Part shown: positions 20,370 through 21,352 of the stretch, in pieces
How the letters are laid out: each line of letters starts with the position of its first letter
Numbering within the stretch: position 1 is the stretch's first letter
NCBI GenBank assembly: GCA_036278255.1
Contig: DASULK010000108.1
Coordinates: 1 to 21,352 of the forward strand
Direction: 5' to 3'
Length of the DNA: 21,352 nucleotides
Origin: DASULK01 sp036278255
Lineage (GTDB): Bacteria; Actinomycetota; Actinomycetes; Mycobacteriales; Micromonosporaceae
Notes under the pieces: model-generated
What the model saw: only the letters and a program-made list of their open reading frames with translations
Database searches by the model: none
What the model was told of the DNA's origin: nothing
Program-made: the position numbers and the translations under genes

Positions 20370-21274
20370 GCGAGCAGACCAGGCAGCAGCAGCCGGCGCA
20401 GTCGCGGCAGCAGCGAGCCGCCCGGCGGGCGGGGGAATTCCCGCCCGCCCCCGAGCCGCTGCCGCTACCGGTGGTCGACAGCCACACCCACCTCGACATC
20501 ACCGTCTCCGAGGCCGGGGCACCGGGAGGCCGCACCGGCACCGACGACCCGGTCTCGGCAGCGATCGAGGCCGCCGCCGAAGCGGGCGTTGACCGGCTGG
20601 TCCAGGTCGGGGTCGACGTCGCCTCATCCGAGTGGTCGATGAAGACCGCTCGGCGATACGAGCCGGTGGTCGCCACCGTCGCCCTGCACCCCAACGAAGC
20701 CCCCCGGCTCGACGATCTCGACGAGGCGCTGCGCCGGATCGAGGCGCTGGCGGGGGAGAACCGGGTACGCGGCATCGGGGAGACCGGGCTGGACTACTTC
20801 CGCACCGGACCGGAAGGCCGCGCCGCGCAGGAGGCGAGCTTCCGCGCCCACATCGCCATCGCCAAACGGTACGGAAAACCACTGGTCATCCACGACCGGG
20901 ACGCCCACGCCGACGTGCTGCGCGTACTCGACGACGAGGGCGCCCCCGACACCGTGGTCCTGCACTGCTTCTCCGGCGACGCCGACTTCGCCGCCGAGTG
21001 TGCCCGCCGCGGCTACCTGCTCAGCTTCGCCGGCACCGTCACCTTCGCCAACGCGGCAACCCTGCGGGAGGCGGCGAAGGCCACCCCACTGGATCAGCTG
21101 CTGGTGGAGACCGACGCCCCCTACCTCACCCCGATGCCGTACCGGGGGCGACCGAACGCCTCGTACCTGATCCCCCTGACGGTCCGGTCGCTCGCCGACA
21201 CCACCGGAGTCGACCTGGCCGAATTGTGTGCCGCCCTCTCCGCCAACGGCGAGCGGGTCTTCGGCCCCTGGTGA
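20366..21274 (+). CDS. tatD: TatD-family metal-dependent DNase
   Basis: A 302-residue TIM-barrel hydrolase of the TatD family (3'-5' exonuclease on DNA/RNA in characterised members). Metal ligands are in place: HTH (His40, His42), Glu139 in GIGETGLDY, His176 in VIHDRD, His200 in HCFSGD and Asp250 in VETDAPYL. The first 35 residues are a Gln/Arg/Pro-rich extension not needed for the fold. The start ATG overlaps the metG stop (ATGA), so the genes are translationally coupled, as in the Rv1007c/Rv1008 neighbourhood. The frame is open far upstream, but that part is antisense-like shadow of metG. Confidence 0.95.
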   Translation: MSEQTRQQQPAQSRQQRAARRAGEFPPAPEPLPLPVVDSHTHLDITVSEAGAPGGRTGTDDPVSAAIEAAAEAGVDRLVQVGVDVASSEWSMKTARRYEPVVATVALHPNEAPRLDDLDEALRRIEALAGENRVRGIGETGLDYFRTGPEGRAAQEASFRAHIAIAKRYGKPLVIHDRDAHADVLRVLDDEGAPDTVVLHCFSGDADFAAECARRGYLLSFAGTVTFANAATLREAAKATPLDQLLVETDAPYLTPMPYRGRPNASYLIPLTVRSLADTTGVDLAELCAALSANGERVFGPW

Positions 21275-21289
21275 CCAGCCGGCAGAGGT

Positions 21290-21352
21290 CCGGGCGGGGG
21301 TGCCCGGCGAAGGGATCAAGCCTGACCGCCCTGAGCGGGCACCCCCGCCCGG
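21290..21352 (+). terminator. Large hairpin terminator after tatD (17-bp perfect arms)
   Basis: CCGGGCGGGGGTGCCCG (21290-21306) and CGGGCACCCCCGCCCGG (21336-21352) are perfect complements around a 29-base loop that itself contains AGGG/CCCT. It lies 15 bp after the tatD stop with no T-run visible before the window ends. It probably ends the rsmI-metG-tatD transcript and may act in both directions. Confidence 0.7.

Noticed and set aside
1..21352. CRISPR arrays, phage genes, toxin-antitoxin or secondary-metabolite clusters
   Set aside because: No regularly spaced direct repeats, phage proteins, paired small toxin genes or synthase domains were found.

Overview
This is a chromosomal window from a high-G+C actinomycete, most likely a member of the Micromonosporaceae. 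The grounds are codon use, many GTG/TTG starts, and gene order. By recalled gene order, most of the window parallels the Mycobacterium tuberculosis interval Rv0990c to Rv1008: SAF-domain protein, Ruc chaperone (Rv0991c), 5-formyl-THF cyclo-ligase (Rv0992c), galU (Rv0993), moeA-like glp (Rv0994), rimJ-like (Rv0995), sepX/glpR (Rv0996), pmt (Rv1002c), rsmI (Rv1003), metG (Rv1007c), tatD (Rv1008). Genus assignment and orthology are inference; no search was run.

Layout. 1-1570 is accessory: the 3' end of an IS256-family element abuts an MFS exporter gene whose two ends both look like junctions. 1531-3371 (minus strand) holds a SAF-domain membrane protein, a Ruc-type redox chaperone preceded by a perfect CIRCE (HrcA) operator, and a folate cyclo-ligase. 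3487-9738 (plus strand) holds a membrane HAMP-GAF-GGDEF diguanylate cyclase, galU, a gephyrin/MoeA-like Glp, a GNAT acetyltransferase and the SepX/GlpR-type membrane protein; glp and sepX form a known actinobacterial cell-division pair. A tRNA-Ala(CGC) with a strong terminator lies at 10026-10141.

10142-11467 is a patchy region: a broken and an intact copy of a small DUF2892-like membrane protein flank an unrecognised ORF, and part of the sequence is duplicated. 11543-15599 (minus strand) is the most unusual part. A membrane-anchored Pro/Thr-rich protein is coupled by a TGATG overlap to a very large gene encoding, in order, a NodB polysaccharide deacetylase, a processive GT2 glycosyltransferase and an acyltransferase-3 domain. 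That gene carries a 2-bp frameshift immediately after the QxxRW motif. The architecture packs the activities of IcaB, IcaA and IcaC (or NodB, NodC and NodX) into one chain. Upstream on the same strand is pmt, a protein O-mannosyltransferase for which the Pro/Thr-rich protein is a plausible substrate.

17565-21352 is housekeeping: divergent pmt/rsmI, then metG and tatD (ATGA overlap), closed by a perfect 17-bp inverted repeat. Four genes (galU, metG, pmt and the Pro/Thr-rich gene) have a TAnnnT hexamer 6-8 nt before the start codon, the pattern of leaderless actinobacterial transcripts.
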